A stretch of DNA of 64,000 bases, taken from the NCBI GenBank assembly GCA_025766275.1, contig JAFKAC010000017.1, positions 744,001-808,000 of the forward strand. The letters are read 5' to 3'. Position numbers and translations under genes: made by a program. Of this stretch, positions 43,845 through 53,799 are shown in pieces. The first letter of the stretch is position 1. Each line of letters begins with the position of its first letter. The stretch comes from Lactarius indigo (taxonomy: Eukaryota > Basidiomycota > Agaricomycetes > Russulales > Russulaceae). The notes under the pieces were generated by a model. That model ran no database searches and was not told where the DNA came from. It was given only the letters and a program-made list of their open reading frames with translations.

Positions 43845-45896
43845 GTGGCCGTAACAACAAGAGATCAGTGGACGACCTTCCGTCCGTATTCGCTCCCAAG
43901 AAGAGGAGAACGCAACGTCCCCACGCGCTTTCTACAAGCTGCCAGTTGGAGAGAAAGAGAAGAAGAAACCGGATACTTCGTGGAGTTCAACGGACCTAGT
44001 AGGTTCCGACCAGTTGAGTTCAACTTCGACCACTTGTGTTGGACAGAAGTTACGTGGAACCCCATAGAATCCCACTGGGACGTCGTACGACCAGCCGGAC
44101 CCAGATATCGGTGCGACATCGACGCTCGGGAACTTAACAGCCGAGCAGACTGGGGTCCTATCGACGGACAAGTACGAGAACACTCCACGGGAGAGGTAAT
44201 ATCAGAAGAAGAAGAGGAACAAAGCCAGGAAGAAAGTGAAGGGAGAGAGCCAGACCAAACCGAAACTAGCGGAGGAGCGATACAAGATCTCCTCGTCGAA
44301 CGAGCTGAGTCCGCGCATATCACAGAACCAGAACCAATTCACATTCGCTCACCAGCAATCATGGCAACAATAACACGAGCAATGGAAGAAGTCGCAATTG
44401 AAGAAGCACGCGCAATACGAGAAGAGGCAAGAGAAATTCTCATGCCCATCAACCCCGAAACTGGGGTACGAATGACCGCAGACGACGCCGCTATCTTTCG
44501 AGCTATAGGATCCGATCGAGGAGATCCCCCGACGGGACGACGACCCGCGTTGGAACTCCCCCCAGGCATAGGAGGACCTGGTGACGACCCACCACCACCA
44601 CCGGGAGGAGGTATCCCATTCGACTTACGAAGGAACGAACCGCCAAGAAGACCACCCGCCGGACCGCCCGGTGGAGATGGGGGAGGAGGAGGTGACGGAG
44701 GCGCCGGAGGGGGGCACCATAATGAAAAACTAACCGGCGAGCCACCTTCCATTTTCGATGGGGACAGACTCAAAGTAGACCAGTTCCTGACACAGTGGCA
44801 CGTCTACTGGGGTATGAACCTAGACGCCCCCATCATGCGCAACGACTACAGAAGATGCCTTCTGTTTCTTTCTTACATCAAAGGCGGAGCAGTCAGTGAA
44901 TGGGTCCTGTCCTTCCTGAACTGGCTCAATAGGCAAATACAACGAGGGATCAGCCCCTACACTCGAGACCTATGGGACGCCGTGGCTGACGGCTTCAGCC
45001 AGCGATTTGAAAACACGCTGGAGCGAGAACAAGCGCAGGCAATACTGCGAAAAGGATTTCGAATGACAGGAGAAGATATTGACAAGTACGTCAATGACTT
45101 TGAACAACTCGCGCGGAAAGCTCATTACCGCCTCAATGAACCACAAACGATCGACCTTTTTACGTCGGGTCTACCCAAGGAGCTGTTCAAAAACGCGTTC
45201 CAGTTTGACGACCCAATCACGTTTGATGATTGGAAACGAGCCGTGCTCAAGCGGCAGAAGAATTACATACATCTCAAGGCTCGACTCAATGAGTACAAGA
45301 ACACAACAACGCAACCCAAGAAGCAAAGCGGTAATGCAGGATGGACGATTCCGCAGAATCTACCTCAGACCAACCCTTGGGCGATGGATACTTCCGCTGA
45401 CCGCGCCAAGGTAAGACTCGCGGGATCAGAAGAAATCGACTTCAACAAACTGCCACATCGCGACTGGACGACGCCGCCGTTCCCACCAAGAGGAGGACCA
45501 GGAGCCAGAGGACGCGGAAGAGGAGGATCCCGAAGGGACCTAAGGAACGTCCTTTGTTATAACTGCCACGCTCCGGGACACCTCTCACGAAATTGCCCAT
45601 ACCCCCACGTCCAGAGGCAATGGCAAACTGCCCCGTCTAGCAGCCGAATGACCGAGACATGGCCATCCCAATGGCCTGCTTCACAAGGACCAGTGTCGCA
45701 ATACGAACCCTCAATACCTGGGTATGCCACGCCGGCACCCAGCGCAACGCCCACGCCCCACATAAACGCAGCAGCAACAAAAACACCTGGAGAACAAGCA
45801 AAGGAGTGGCTTACGCAGGTAGCCAATAGCACGGATGAGGTGAAAGACCTCATACTTCAAGATCTGTGGGGGAAGGAGGGTTTTCGGGACGCCTGA
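43845..45896 (+). CDS. gag: A3 Gag polyprotein, apparent non-AUG start
   Basis: The frame is open from 43830 to 45896, 683 codons if started at GTG 43845 (A at -3, G at +4). The first ATG in any frame after the predicted transcript start is 44361, in frame, with a good context. Between these the protein is strongly conserved with A1 (FVEFNGP, FDHLCW, RADWGPIDGQ). Then a Gly/Pro-rich stretch, the Gag core (KLTGEPPSIFDGDR), and zinc knuckle CYNCHAPGHLSRNC near 45560-45600. Intact, so particles might still form. Confidence 0.85.
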   Translation: MAVTTRDQWTTFRPYSLPRRGERNVPTRFLQAASWREREEETGYFVEFNGPSRFRPVEFNFDHLCWTEVTWNPIESHWDVVRPAGPRYRCDIDARELNSRADWGPIDGQVREHSTGEVISEEEEEQSQEESEGREPDQTETSGGAIQDLLVERAESAHITEPEPIHIRSPAIMATITRAMEEVAIEEARAIREEAREILMPINPETGVRMTADDAAIFRAIGSDRGDPPTGRRPALELPPGIGGPGDDPPPPPGGGIPFDLRRNEPPRRPPAGPPGGDGGGGGDGGAGGGHHNEKLTGEPPSIFDGDRLKVDQFLTQWHVYWGMNLDAPIMRNDYRRCLLFLSYIKGGAVSEWVLSFLNWLNRQIQRGISPYTRDLWDAVADGFSQRFENTLEREQAQAILRKGFRMTGEDIDKYVNDFEQLARKAHYRLNEPQTIDLFTSGLPKELFKNAFQFDDPITFDDWKRAVLKRQKNYIHLKARLNEYKNTTTQPKKQSGNAGWTIPQNLPQTNPWAMDTSADRAKVRLAGSEEIDFNKLPHRDWTTPPFPPRGGPGARGRGRGGSRRDLRNVLCYNCHAPGHLSRNCPYPHVQRQWQTAPSSSRMTETWPSQWPASQGPVSQYEPSIPGYATPAPSATPTPHINAAATKTPGEQAKEWLTQVANSTDEVKDLILQDLWGKEGFRDA

Positions 45897-45917
45897 ACCC
45901 GTCAGTCTGGGTGAGGG
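45878..45917 (+). promoter_or_regulatory. A3 -1 ribosomal frameshift site with hairpin
   Basis: GGGTTTT at 45878-45884, read G-GGT-TTT in gag. Downstream GCCT-GA-ACCC and GGGT-G-AGGGC can form the same two-part stem as in A1 while the loop differs. Pol is open in the -1 frame. Confidence 0.7.
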
Positions 45918-47995
45918 CTCTTCAATGTAATTCTGTAATTGTGACAACGCGCTATCGATCCATGCGAATTCCAGTAACCGTCCATACAAATTACCAAACG
46001 ACTGAAACCAATGCGCTGGTTGACTCTGGCGCAACCGACAACTTCATCCGACCTAGCCTGGCAAAACGGGCCGGCATCCAAACACAGCCACTGCACACGC
46101 CCCGCAAGATATGGAATATAGACAACACGGAAAACAAAGCTGGGTTAATCACTCATTACGTTAACCTAGAAGTGAAAACACGGGGGCAGATAAAACAGAT
46201 GACTTTCCTGGTCACCGACCTAGGAAGCGAAGACATGGTACTGGGATATCCATGGCTAAGCGCATTCGAACCCACAATCAGCTGGGCCACCGCTACCATG
46301 CACCCCGACATGCAACCAGTAGTACTGGCAACTACTGAAGCGCTGTTAACGACAGCGACTATACGAGCCCTCACCACAACCGAAAAAGAAGACATTGTAC
46401 AGACACTGGAAGAAGAGACGTTCGTCAGGGCCACCACCTCGACGGAGTTGGCCATACAAGCGAAACAGCAACAGACGGCGGCAGTACTCCCCAGGGAATA
46501 CGCAATGTTCAACAAACTTTTCAATGAGCAGGCCTCGCACCGTTTTCCCCCGGCAAGACCGTGGGATCATGCAATAGACTTTAAACCATCCGCGCCAACC
46601 GCCATCGACTGCAAAATCTACCCTATGACTCAAAAGGAGGAAGGCGAACTCAAGGAGTTCCTGGACGAAAAGCTAAAGCAGGGGTATTTGCGCCCTTCTA
46701 TCTCCCCGTACGCATCCTCCTTCTTCTTCATTAAAAAGAAGGACGGGAAACTACGACCGGTACAGGATTATCGGGTCATTAACTCCCACACCATTCGAAA
46801 TCAGTACCCACTACCACTAATACAGGACCTCATCCTGGACCTCAGTAATGCCCATATTTATACGAAACTCGACATCCGATGGGGTTATAACAACATACGT
46901 ATTCGCGATGGCGATCAGGAGAAGGCAGCGTTCAAAACTAAATTTGGGCTCTTCGAACCCACGGTCATGTTCTTCAGACTCACTAACTCCCCCGCTACCT
47001 TCCAAGCCATGATGAACCACATCTATCGTGATACGATAGCCAAGCATGAGCGGTTGGGCACTACGATACGTGTTTACATGGACGATATCGGCATAGCGAC
47101 TCACTTCGATCACGACCTAGCCGCCCACATCTCCGCGGTTCGCGACGTGCTGCGCGTGGCAGAGGAACACGACCTCTACTTCAAACTCGAAAAGTGCCTC
47201 TTCCACCAACCGCGAATGGATTACCTGGGGGTAATCCTTGAAAGGGGGGTGACCCGCATGGACCCCGTAAAAGTTCAAGGCATCAAAGATTGGCCCACGC
47301 CAACAAAAGTCAAGGACGTACGATCCTTCCTGGGCTTTTGTAACTTTTACAGACTCTTCATTCGCGGTTTTGCAACCCACGCCAAGCCACTCACCAAACT
47401 GACACGAAAAGACGAAGAATGGAAGTGGACCGAAGAAGAGGACAGGGCCTTCAACACCCTGAAACATCTCGTAACCGAAGAACCGGTGCTAGCGCACCCT
47501 GTACTTCAAGACCCATTCGAATTAGAAGTTGACGCGTCGGGTTACGCGGTGGGAGCTGTGTTATTACAAAAGAAATCTGACGGCAAGCGACACCCCATAG
47601 GATACTACTCGGCGACGCTTTCCGAAGCCGAAAGGAACTACGACATCTACGACCTAGAACTGCTCGCAATAGTCAAGGCCCTGCGAAATTGGCGACCGCT
47701 CCTCGCAGGAGCCCCCCACAAAATTAAAATCTACTCGGATCACCTAAATCTACAATATTGGAAGTCCCCACAAAAGATCAGTAGACGGGTCGCTAGGGAA
47801 GTACTCGAACTCTCTGAGTACGACTTCGAAATTCATCACATTAAAGGGAAGAACAATGGAAGGGCCGACGCCCTGTCAAGGCGACCAGACTACGACCAGG
47901 GAGTCGAAGACAACAGCGAAGTGGTAGTCCTACCCCCCGAAGTTTTTGTACGAACCATCAACACCGCACGCACCCTCTCGCAACCGCACGACTGA
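45879..47995 (+). pseudogene. pol: A3 Pol: protease, RT, RNase H, then truncated
   Basis: Open from the frameshift site to a stop at 47993-47995. Protease VDSGATDNFI (about 46018), RT with VYMDDIGIA (about 47074), RNase H with EVDASGYAVG (about 47527) are intact. RT reads MFFRLTNSPATF where sister copies have MFFGLTNSP, a Gly to Arg change in a conserved stretch. After FVRTINTARTL the sequence jumps to the end of integrase in another frame, giving a short false C-terminus. Confidence 0.88.
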
Positions 47996-49725
47996 CACAG
48001 CTGAAAGAAGCTAGAAACGACGCCCAACGCCTCATAAAGAAGGCGCAAGAGTCATGGGTGCGCAACAAAGATACGCCCAAATTCAGCGTCAACGACCTCG
48101 TATGGCTCGAAGGCAAACATCTCCGAACCAATCAGCCTACGGCAAAACTGGCGGCGCGACGCCACGGACCCTTTAGGGTGATACAGGTGATGTCCCCTTA
48201 CAACTATCGATTGGAACTTCCCACGCAGTGGAGCATCCACCCAGTGTTCCATATCGATCTTCTCACCCCATACAAACAAACTTCCTTACACGGGGAGAAC
48301 TTCACACGACCGCCGCCAGAATTGATAGATGGAGAGGAAGAATACGAGGTCGAGGCCATTCTAGACACTCGGCACTTCGGCAGAAGGAAACGCCTCCAAT
48401 ATCTTGTCAAATGGAAGGGGTATCCGGACTCGGAGAATCAGTGGGTCAACAAGGATGACGTCTTCGCGCCAGAGGCACTCCGCCTGTATCAGGAAGCACA
48501 AACCCACGGTAGAAGGGATAAAGTAGGAGTCGCTCGAGTAGAGGACAGTCATCCCTCTTTCCTCCGCTCTATCGTCTCTCATATGCCTACATCCCCCCTG
48601 CGACATGTCACCCAAGCGGCACTCCTCGACTCCCTCGCACAAGACGCCCACGCCCTCTTGGCTGCGGACGACGACACCGAAGTACCCAACCCTCAAATCA
48701 CCCCATGGACGCCTCTTAGACCAACCGAGGGGCCCATCACCGCTCAAGAGTGGGCCCACGTCATCAGTCGATTCCCCGATCCAACCACCACTCCCGACGG
48801 AGAAGTCGTCCACGTCTTCCGAGACGAGCATGGGCAGCGCGAGCCGATCGCCGCTATCCCCCCAAGCGACGACCTCATCGGCGTTCGCGGAGTTTTCCCG
48901 AGCAACGACCAGCGTTCAAGCGCTGATGGAGTACGAGTTGGAAGGGTGGAGGAGGGTAGCGGCGGAGTGGCAGAAGGAGCAGTTGGACTCAGCCGCGGCC
49001 CGACTGAGGGAGATGCGAGAGCGGCGGCAGCGATGGAGGCTGCTGAGGATGGCCATGACGACGACGATTACTACCCGGCACGCCACGCCTTCCTTCGAAA
49101 GAAAGGCGACCCTACTAATCCCCTCATCACGCCCTGGCTCGTCTACACCGACGGGTCCCCCATGTATCGAGGATGTGTGCGTGTGCCCGGCGCCGCCGAT
49201 CATCGTCCGTTCACCGCCGCCGACGACCCCGCGCATGTCATTGCGCCTGAAGGGTTCAGGGCAAATCGACGACCCCATCACATTCCATACCCCATCACCG
49301 GGCCGGACGGAGTAGAGCGGGACGCATCTCACGTCCAAATCATTGGAGGGGCCGACCCCCTCATATTAGGAGTCATACCAGGGTCACCGCATGTTTACGG
49401 TAAGCCCTTTTACGCCGAACCGCACGTGTCCGCCGCCCTTCGCCCCACGTACCCCCACGAGGACCTGGTCGTCTTCGAAGCAGACCGTATCACCGACCGG
49501 GCCCTCAACCGCATCAACGACGAGTCGCTCACGGCTGAAGTCACGCGCTTCCGCGCGGCTAGCTATGAGCTGGACCGACTCCGTGCCCGGGTAGCCCAGC
49601 TTCGCGCCATGATCGAGTGTGCGCAGGACGACCGCCGCGACTCTATCTACCGCTTAGAGCGTGCCACGGCCCTCGAGCGCATCGCCGACGAGCAACGCGA
49701 CTGGCCGGCAAGGGACTTTCGGTGA
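47996..49725 (+). pseudogene. A3 Pol remainder: integrase end, chromodomain, tail
   Basis: After the deletion the frame is open from about 47997 to 49725, read in a different frame from the upstream Pol. It holds the C-terminal integrase region (VWLEGKHLRTNQPTAKLAAR), chromodomain YLVKWKGYPDSENQWV, and the full tail ending WPARDFR. The only start within the window is internal, so it is probably not made as part of Pol. It gives the intact reference sequence of the tail. Confidence 0.8.
48605..49315 (+). CDS. ORF-X of A3
   Basis: 236 codons in the +1 frame of the pol tail, ATGTC start as in the other three copies. Core LEGWRRVAAEWQKEQL with RLREMRERRQRW, end SLRLKGSGQIDDPITF. Predicted helical and basic in the core, Ser/Pro-rich elsewhere. 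Expression unknown. Confidence 0.5.
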   Translation: MSPKRHSSTPSHKTPTPSWLRTTTPKYPTLKSPHGRLLDQPRGPSPLKSGPTSSVDSPIQPPLPTEKSSTSSETSMGSASRSPLSPQATTSSAFAEFSRATTSVQALMEYELEGWRRVAAEWQKEQLDSAAARLREMRERRQRWRLLRMAMTTTITTRHATPSFERKATLLIPSSRPGSSTPTGPPCIEDVCVCPAPPIIVRSPPPTTPRMSLRLKGSGQIDDPITFHTPSPGRTE

Positions 49726-49754
49726 GCCGGGGTCTCACGCTGAAAAGGGGGTGA

Positions 49755-50282
49755 TGTCACGTTTCGGACTTTCCGTGTTGTGGTACGACATTGATTAGGA
49801 CCCTTACTGTACCGGTTGCAACTACGGCGGTAAGGTAGATTAGTTGCGGACTTATCGACGGTGATATGGTAGTACGATAGGCGATAGGGTATGATAGCTG
49901 ACTGATGACCGACGCCACTAGTACTGGTACTAGTAGTATTAGTGTTCGCGCTGTTTCTGCGATACGTTGGACGCTTACTTACCGTGACTCATAGCGGCGC
50001 TTCTAAGCCCGCTTGTATTGTATTTAATCTGTCTTGTGAAGACCAAGATACGCCATCTTGGTCTTCTTGAATCGCCACTTGTTTCCTCTCTTTGTTCATC
50101 TTCATTTGGAAAGGTAGTCCGCCTTGGCCGAGACTAGCATATTCGACTTGCCGGTGTACCTTCGCGTATTCACTAAGGCAAGGGCTTGGACCTCCGCGTC
50201 TTCAAGTCAGCAAGAGTACCACACCGCTAAGTTGTTACCGTCACCTGCGCTCAAGTCGAGCTAACGTCGTGGCGACGTTACA
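49755..50282 (+). repeat. A3 3' LTR
   Basis: 528 bp, no difference from 43298-43825 found by eye. Preceded by GAAAAGGGGGTGA and followed by the CCGCA duplication. Confidence 0.93.
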
Positions 50283-50796
50283 CCGCAGGCCGCACCCCAC
50301 CAGCCCCGTCCCTCAGAACCACCAGATCAGCAGCCAAAGCAAATACCCGGCCTAGCACCCCCATCACCGCAACAGGTATGGACCAGGCGAAGCCCAAAAG
50401 CCCAAACGCCTCAAACGAGGCCAAGAAGGCGCTGAAAGAGGATGACTGTTACATCGATGAGAACCCCACTACGCCCTACACTCATCTTCGTACTCTCACA
50501 CTAATCATCAAAAAGCATAGCGCCTCTGCTCCCAAGGGAATGACCAGATCCCTACAAGCGTTAGCAGCACTCATGCACGAAAGCAACACAACAGCGCAAC
50601 ACCCCCCCCAAATAGTAGACACCCTCGTGCAGAAAATAGGCGAGCATATGGAGTCAACACTACAGGCGGAGATGGGAAAGATGAGTGAGCTAGTCAAAAG
50701 CTCCCTAGCTGACCGCGACCTGTTACAGAACGCCGTCTCCACACTAGGGAAAACAGCGAACACCCTCAGAAAGGCGGCCGCCGACATGGATAAGAG

Positions 50797-51306
50797 TGTA
50801 ACGTCGTCACGACGTTAGCTCGACTTGAGCTTCTATAGAGGCGGTAACAACTTAGCGAAGGTTCTGAGGACACGGAGGTCCAGACGCGACGAATATCTTG
50901 AAGACACGAAGGTCCAAGCACAAGTGATGGTGAACACTCGAAGGTGCACTACTTGAAAGAGGCGATAGAAGAGAGACGGAAAGAGAGAGAGAGAGAGAGA
51001 CAAGAAACAAGTGATGATTCAAGAAGACCAAGATGGCGTATCTTGGTCTTCACAAGACAGGTTAAATACAAGTCAAGCAGGCTTTCAAGCGCTGCTATGA
51101 GTCACGGTAATGTAGCGTCCAACGTGTCGCGTAAGTAGCTCGAACCCTAATACTGCTACTACTAGTATTAGTGGCACAGTCCTCAGTCAGCAATCAGCGC
51201 GCAATCTCCTATCGTACTCGTAATTGCCTATCGTAAGTCCGCAACTAATCTACCTTACTGCCGTAGTTGCAACCGGTACAGTAAGGGTATCACTCGAAAC
51301 GTAACA
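50797..51306 (-). repeat. A4 3' LTR
   Basis: 510 bp, on the minus strand TGTTACG to CGTTACA. Contains the inverted repeat GCAACTA/TAGTTGC (plus coordinates 51241-51247 and 51264-51270), the GAAGACCAAGAT/ATCTTGGTCTTC hairpin near 51020-51050 and a GA run near 50983-51000. Followed by the purine tract AGAAGAGGAGGTGA on the minus strand. Confidence 0.92.
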
Positions 51307-51747
51307 TCACCTCCTCTTCTAGCGTGAGACCCCTGGCTCACCGAAAGTCGCGGGCTGGCCAATCGTGCTGTTCATCGGCAATACGCTCTAGCACGGTGGC
51401 ACGCTCCAAGCAGTAGATCGCGTCGCGCCGATCGTCCTGCGTGCATTTGATCATTGCGCGAAGTTGACTCACCCTCGCCCGAAGTCGATCCAGCTCGTAG
51501 CTGGCCGCGCGGAAACGCGTAACCTCCGCGGTGAGCGACTCGTCGTTGATGCGATTGAGTGTGCGGTCGGTGATCTTGTCCGCCTTGAAAACAACGAGGT
51601 CCTCGTGCGGATACGTGGGGTGGAGCGCCGCGGAGACGTGGGGTTCTGCATAAAGGGACTTACCATAGACATGTGGCGAGCCCAGTATGACCCCTAATAT
51701 GAGGGGGTCTGCCCCTCCGATGATTTGGACGTGCGACGCATCCCTCT

Positions 51748-52464
51748 CTACTCCGTCTGGTCCGGTGATGGGGTATCGAATGTGATGGGGTCGTCGGTTC
51801 GCCCGGAACCCTTCAGGCGCAATGACATGCGCGGGGTCCTCGGCGGGGGTGAACGGACGGTGATCGGCGGCACCAGGCACGCGCACACGTCCTCGATACA
51901 TGGGGGACCCGTCGGAGTAGACGAGCCAGGGCGTGATGAGGGGATTATCAGGGTCGCGTTTCGTTTGAAGGAAGGTGTGTCTCGCCGGGTAATAATCTTC
52001 GTTGTCATGGCCAGCCTCAGCTGCCGCCATCGCTGCCGCCGCTTGCGCATCTCCCTCAGTCGGGCCGCTGCTGAGTCCAGCTGCTCCTTCTGCCACGCCG
52101 CCGCTACCCTCTTCCAGCCCTCCAACTCGTACTCCATCAGCGCTTGAACGCTGGTCGTTGCTCGGGAAAACTCCGTGAACGCCGATGAGGTCGTCGCTTG
52201 GGGGGATAGCGGCAATGGGTTCTCGCTCGCCGCGATCGTTTCGGAAGACGTGGACGACGGCTCGGTCGTTGTCAGGGGTGGTCGTCGGGTCTGGGAATCT
52301 GGTGACGACGTTGATCCATTCTTGTGCGGTGATGGGCCCCTCTGCTGGTGCAAGAGGTGTCCATGGCGTGAGCTGAGTGTTGGGAACTTTGGTGTCGCTG
52401 TCCTCTGCCAAGAGGGCGCGGGCGTCTTCTGCGAGGGAGTCGAGGAGCTGCGCTTGTGTGACAT
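51748..52464 (-). CDS. ORF-X of A4
   Basis: 238 codons on the minus strand, +1 relative to A4 pol. ATGTC start, core LEGWKRVAAAWQKEQL, end SLRLKGSGRTDDPITF. Open like the other three copies. Confidence 0.5.
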   Translation of the reverse strand: MSHKRSSSTPSQKTPAPSWQRTATPKFPTLSSRHGHLLHQQRGPSPHKNGSTSSPDSQTRRPPLTTTEPSSTSSETIAASENPLPLSPQATTSSAFTEFSRATTSVQALMEYELEGWKRVAAAWQKEQLDSAAARLREMRKRRQRWRQLRLAMTTKIITRRDTPSFKRNATLIIPSSRPGSSTPTGPPCIEDVCACLVPPITVRSPPPRTPRMSLRLKGSGRTDDPITFDTPSPDQTE

Positions 52465-53799
52465 GTCGTAGTGGGGAAGTGGGCATGAGAGTGGTAGTTG
52501 AGCGAAGGAAGAGGGGATGACTGTCCTCTGTCCGAGCGACTCCTACTTTATCTCTTCTATCGTGGGTTTGCGCTTCCTGATACAGGCGAAGCGCTTCCGG
52601 CGCAAAGACGTCGTCCTTGTTGACCCACTGGTTCTCCGAGTCTGGGTACCCCTTCCATTTGATCAAGTATTGAAGGCGCCTTCCTCTGCCGAAATGCCGA
52701 GTGTCTAGAATGGCCTCGACTTCGTATTCCTCTTCTCCATCTATCAGTTCAGGCGGTGGTCGTGTGAAGTTTTCTCCGTGCAAGGGAGTTTGCTTATACG
52801 GTGTGAGAAGATCGATGTGAAACACTGGATGGATGCTCCACTGCGTGGGAAGTTCCAATCGATAGTTGTAAGGGGACATCACCTGTACCACCCGAAAGGG
52901 TCCGTGGCGTCGCGCCGCTAATTTCGCCGTGGGCTGATTGGTTCGGAGATGTTTGCCCTCGAGCCACACGAGGTCGTTAATGCTGAACTTGGGCGTATCT
53001 TTGTTGCGCACCCATGACTCTTGCGCCTTCTTTATAAGGCGTTGGGCGTCGTCTCTAGCTTCTTTCAGCTGTGTCAGTCGCGCGGTCGCGAGGGGAATGG
53101 GAGATGGCTTATCCGTCCAGTCCGCTTGTGGGTTATATCCCATCAGAAGTTGGAACGGTGACTCTTTAGTGTGTTCATGTGGCCAGTTGTTGTGCGCAAA
53201 TTCGGCGATTGGTAGATAAGCTTCCCAGTTGTCTTGCCGCTCATTCACCCAGAAGCGTAGGTACTGCTCCAGCCACTGGTTAGTTCGCTCGGACTGTCCA
53301 TCAGTGCGTGGGTGATATGCGGTTGATATGTTCTGTTGAATCCCCAGAATGCGGCATACTTCCCTGGTAAACTTGGATGTGAAGCGTGGGTCGCGGTCAC
53401 TTTTTTTTTTTTTTTTTTAAATCCATTTACGTGCGCCTTGGGGCCTAATACCCTATGTAGCACGATTCTACTTGTCTAATACATATATGATTTGAGCGAT
53501 CGTAGGTGGCTCTGATTATCGTAGTTCCCCCCCACTCCTGTGAAGGAGTGGCTTTGCTTCCCGTCAAGCGTTGGGTTGAGAGGGGCGGTTGCACCGCCTT
53601 GGCGTGAGTTGCGAGCCGCGTTTGGGAGCTTGCGCGGTCTTGATGGAGTGAGTTGAGCTTGCCACTATGTCTTCCTCTTCACTCAACGTATCTTGAGTGG
53701 GCTTGTCTGGCCCGGCGAGTCGTGGGGATGTAAGGGAGAGGTGTGGTGTGGGTGGGTTGGCGTGAGTTGGTGTGAGGTGGTGTTGGTGTGTGGGTTTGA

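Larger units (their letters stand above)
43298..50282 (+). mobile_element. A3: chromovirus with identical LTRs and deleted integrase
   Basis: Two 528-bp LTRs that look identical by eye, and target duplication CCGCA at 43293-43297 and 50283-50287. Gag is intact. About 0.9 kb covering the integrase HHCC and DDE regions is missing near 47990, with a change of frame. The host site, LINE ORF1, is intact in LINE copy 1, which confirms the insertion borders. Confidence 0.95.
43133..50796 (+). mobile_element. LINE copy 2 (5' part), interrupted by A3 and cut by A4
   Basis: Plus-strand copy of the LINE at 53401-59771. Present are 43133-43297 (5' UTR and first codons of ORF1) and 50283-50796 (more ORF1), separated by A3 and its CCGCA duplication. 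At 50796/50797 A4 interrupts ORF1; the rest of the LINE should follow A4 outside the window. The shared ORF1 part differs from copy 1 at only three residues that I can see. Confidence 0.88.
43262..50796 (+). pseudogene. LINE copy 2 ORF1 fragment
   Basis: ATG at 43262 (MTPKGTTIPGPA) is the first ATG after the LINE 5' end. Coding continues after A3 from about 50288 (GRTPPAPSL, MDQAKPKSPNAS at 50378) to the A4 junction at 50796, equal to roughly the first 200 residues of ORF1. The zinc knuckles and all of ORF2 are not in the window. Confidence 0.8.

Noticed and set aside
53245..53463. ORF running through the T18 tract at the LINE junction
   Set aside because: A chance fusion of an alternative A4 frame with the LINE poly(A) tail.
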